NCBI GenBank assembly: GCA_023429265.1 | Contig: JAEYVS010000243.1 | Location: forward strand, 1-5,896 | Reading direction: 5' to 3' | DNA from: Bacteroidota bacterium | GTDB lineage: Bacteria > Bacteroidota > Ignavibacteria > Tepidaquicellales > Tepidaquicellaceae | Length of the DNA stretch: 5,896 nucleotides | Part shown: piece by piece, positions 5,824-5,896 of the stretch | How positions within the stretch are numbered: position 1 is the first letter of the stretch | Layout of the letters: each line of letters starts with the position of its first letter | Program-made: the position numbers and the translations under genes | The notes under the pieces: generated by a model | Databases searched by the model: none | What the model was told of the DNA's origin: nothing | Seen by the model: only the letters and a program-made list of their open reading frames with translations

Positions 5824-5858
5824 AACAAAAAGCCCCGTCTGAAATATTCAAACGGGGC
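5823..5858 (-). terminator. Rho-independent terminator for a leftward transcript
   Basis: gccccgt (5832-5838) pairs with acggggc (5852-5858). After one C-A mismatch, tgaa (5840-5843) pairs with ttca (5847-5850) around a 3-base loop. On the minus strand the stem is followed directly by TTTTTGTTTT (complement of 5831-5822), the classical U-tract. On the plus strand it is followed by atataactct, without a T-run, so it is a poor terminator for ridA. It implies a leftward gene ending just right of here. The remaining bases to 5896 are too few to identify it. Confidence 0.75.
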
Positions 5859-5896
5859 ATATAACTCTTATATAGACTGTTTACAAACTATTGATA

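Noticed and set aside
5859..5896. Possible end of a leftward gene to the right of the terminator
   Set aside because: One minus-strand frame is open for a few codons before a stop, but this is too short to support a gene call.

Overview
The window looks like a chromosomal stretch from the Bacteroidota/Chlorobiota/Ignavibacteria side of bacteria. Three things point there. None of the six complete genes has a recognisable Shine-Dalgarno sequence. Two promoters can be read as the TTG-N20-TAnnTTTG type used by the Bacteroidota primary sigma factor. The coiled-coil tail at the left edge also resembles proteins common in Ignavibacteria-like genomes. This placement is inferred from sequence style; there is no rRNA marker here.

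Layout, left to right. (1) Bases 3-416 are the 3' end of a large coiled-coil protein that starts outside the window, followed 51 bases later by cysS (cysteinyl-tRNA synthetase, 468-1871). (2) Bases 1872-2243 are a gene-poor gap between convergent genes, with an unusual density of inverted repeats, including two overlapping, mutually exclusive hairpins. (3) A minus-strand gene (2244-2813) encodes a small predicted lipoprotein of unknown function. (4) A divergent intergenic region (2814-2987) carries a promoter-like element for the lipoprotein and, for the rightward genes, a promoter-like element overlain by a perfect 11-bp dyad. (5) A compact rightward run follows: a UPF0173-type metallo-beta-lactamase-fold hydrolase (2988-3680), parA (TTG start, 3692-4519), parB (4509-5396, overlapping parA by 11 bases) and ridA (5404-5823). 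Gaps are 11, -11 and 7 bases, so one transcript is likely. (6) A hairpin at 5832-5858 has its T-tract on the minus strand, so it best fits a terminator for a leftward gene beyond the right edge.

Function. ParA and ParB form the chromosome-partition pair: ParB is a CTP-dependent clamp loaded at parS, and ParA is a DNA-bound ATPase that moves ParB-parS. The hydrolase and RidA are housekeeping or metabolic genes that seem to share the transcript; nothing in their sequences ties them to segregation. CysS charges tRNA-Cys.

The coding content is mostly ordinary housekeeping. I see no defence system, mobile element, CRISPR array, tRNA or rRNA. The least explained parts are the hairpin-rich gap, the dyad over the predicted hydrolase-par promoter, and the lipoprotein.
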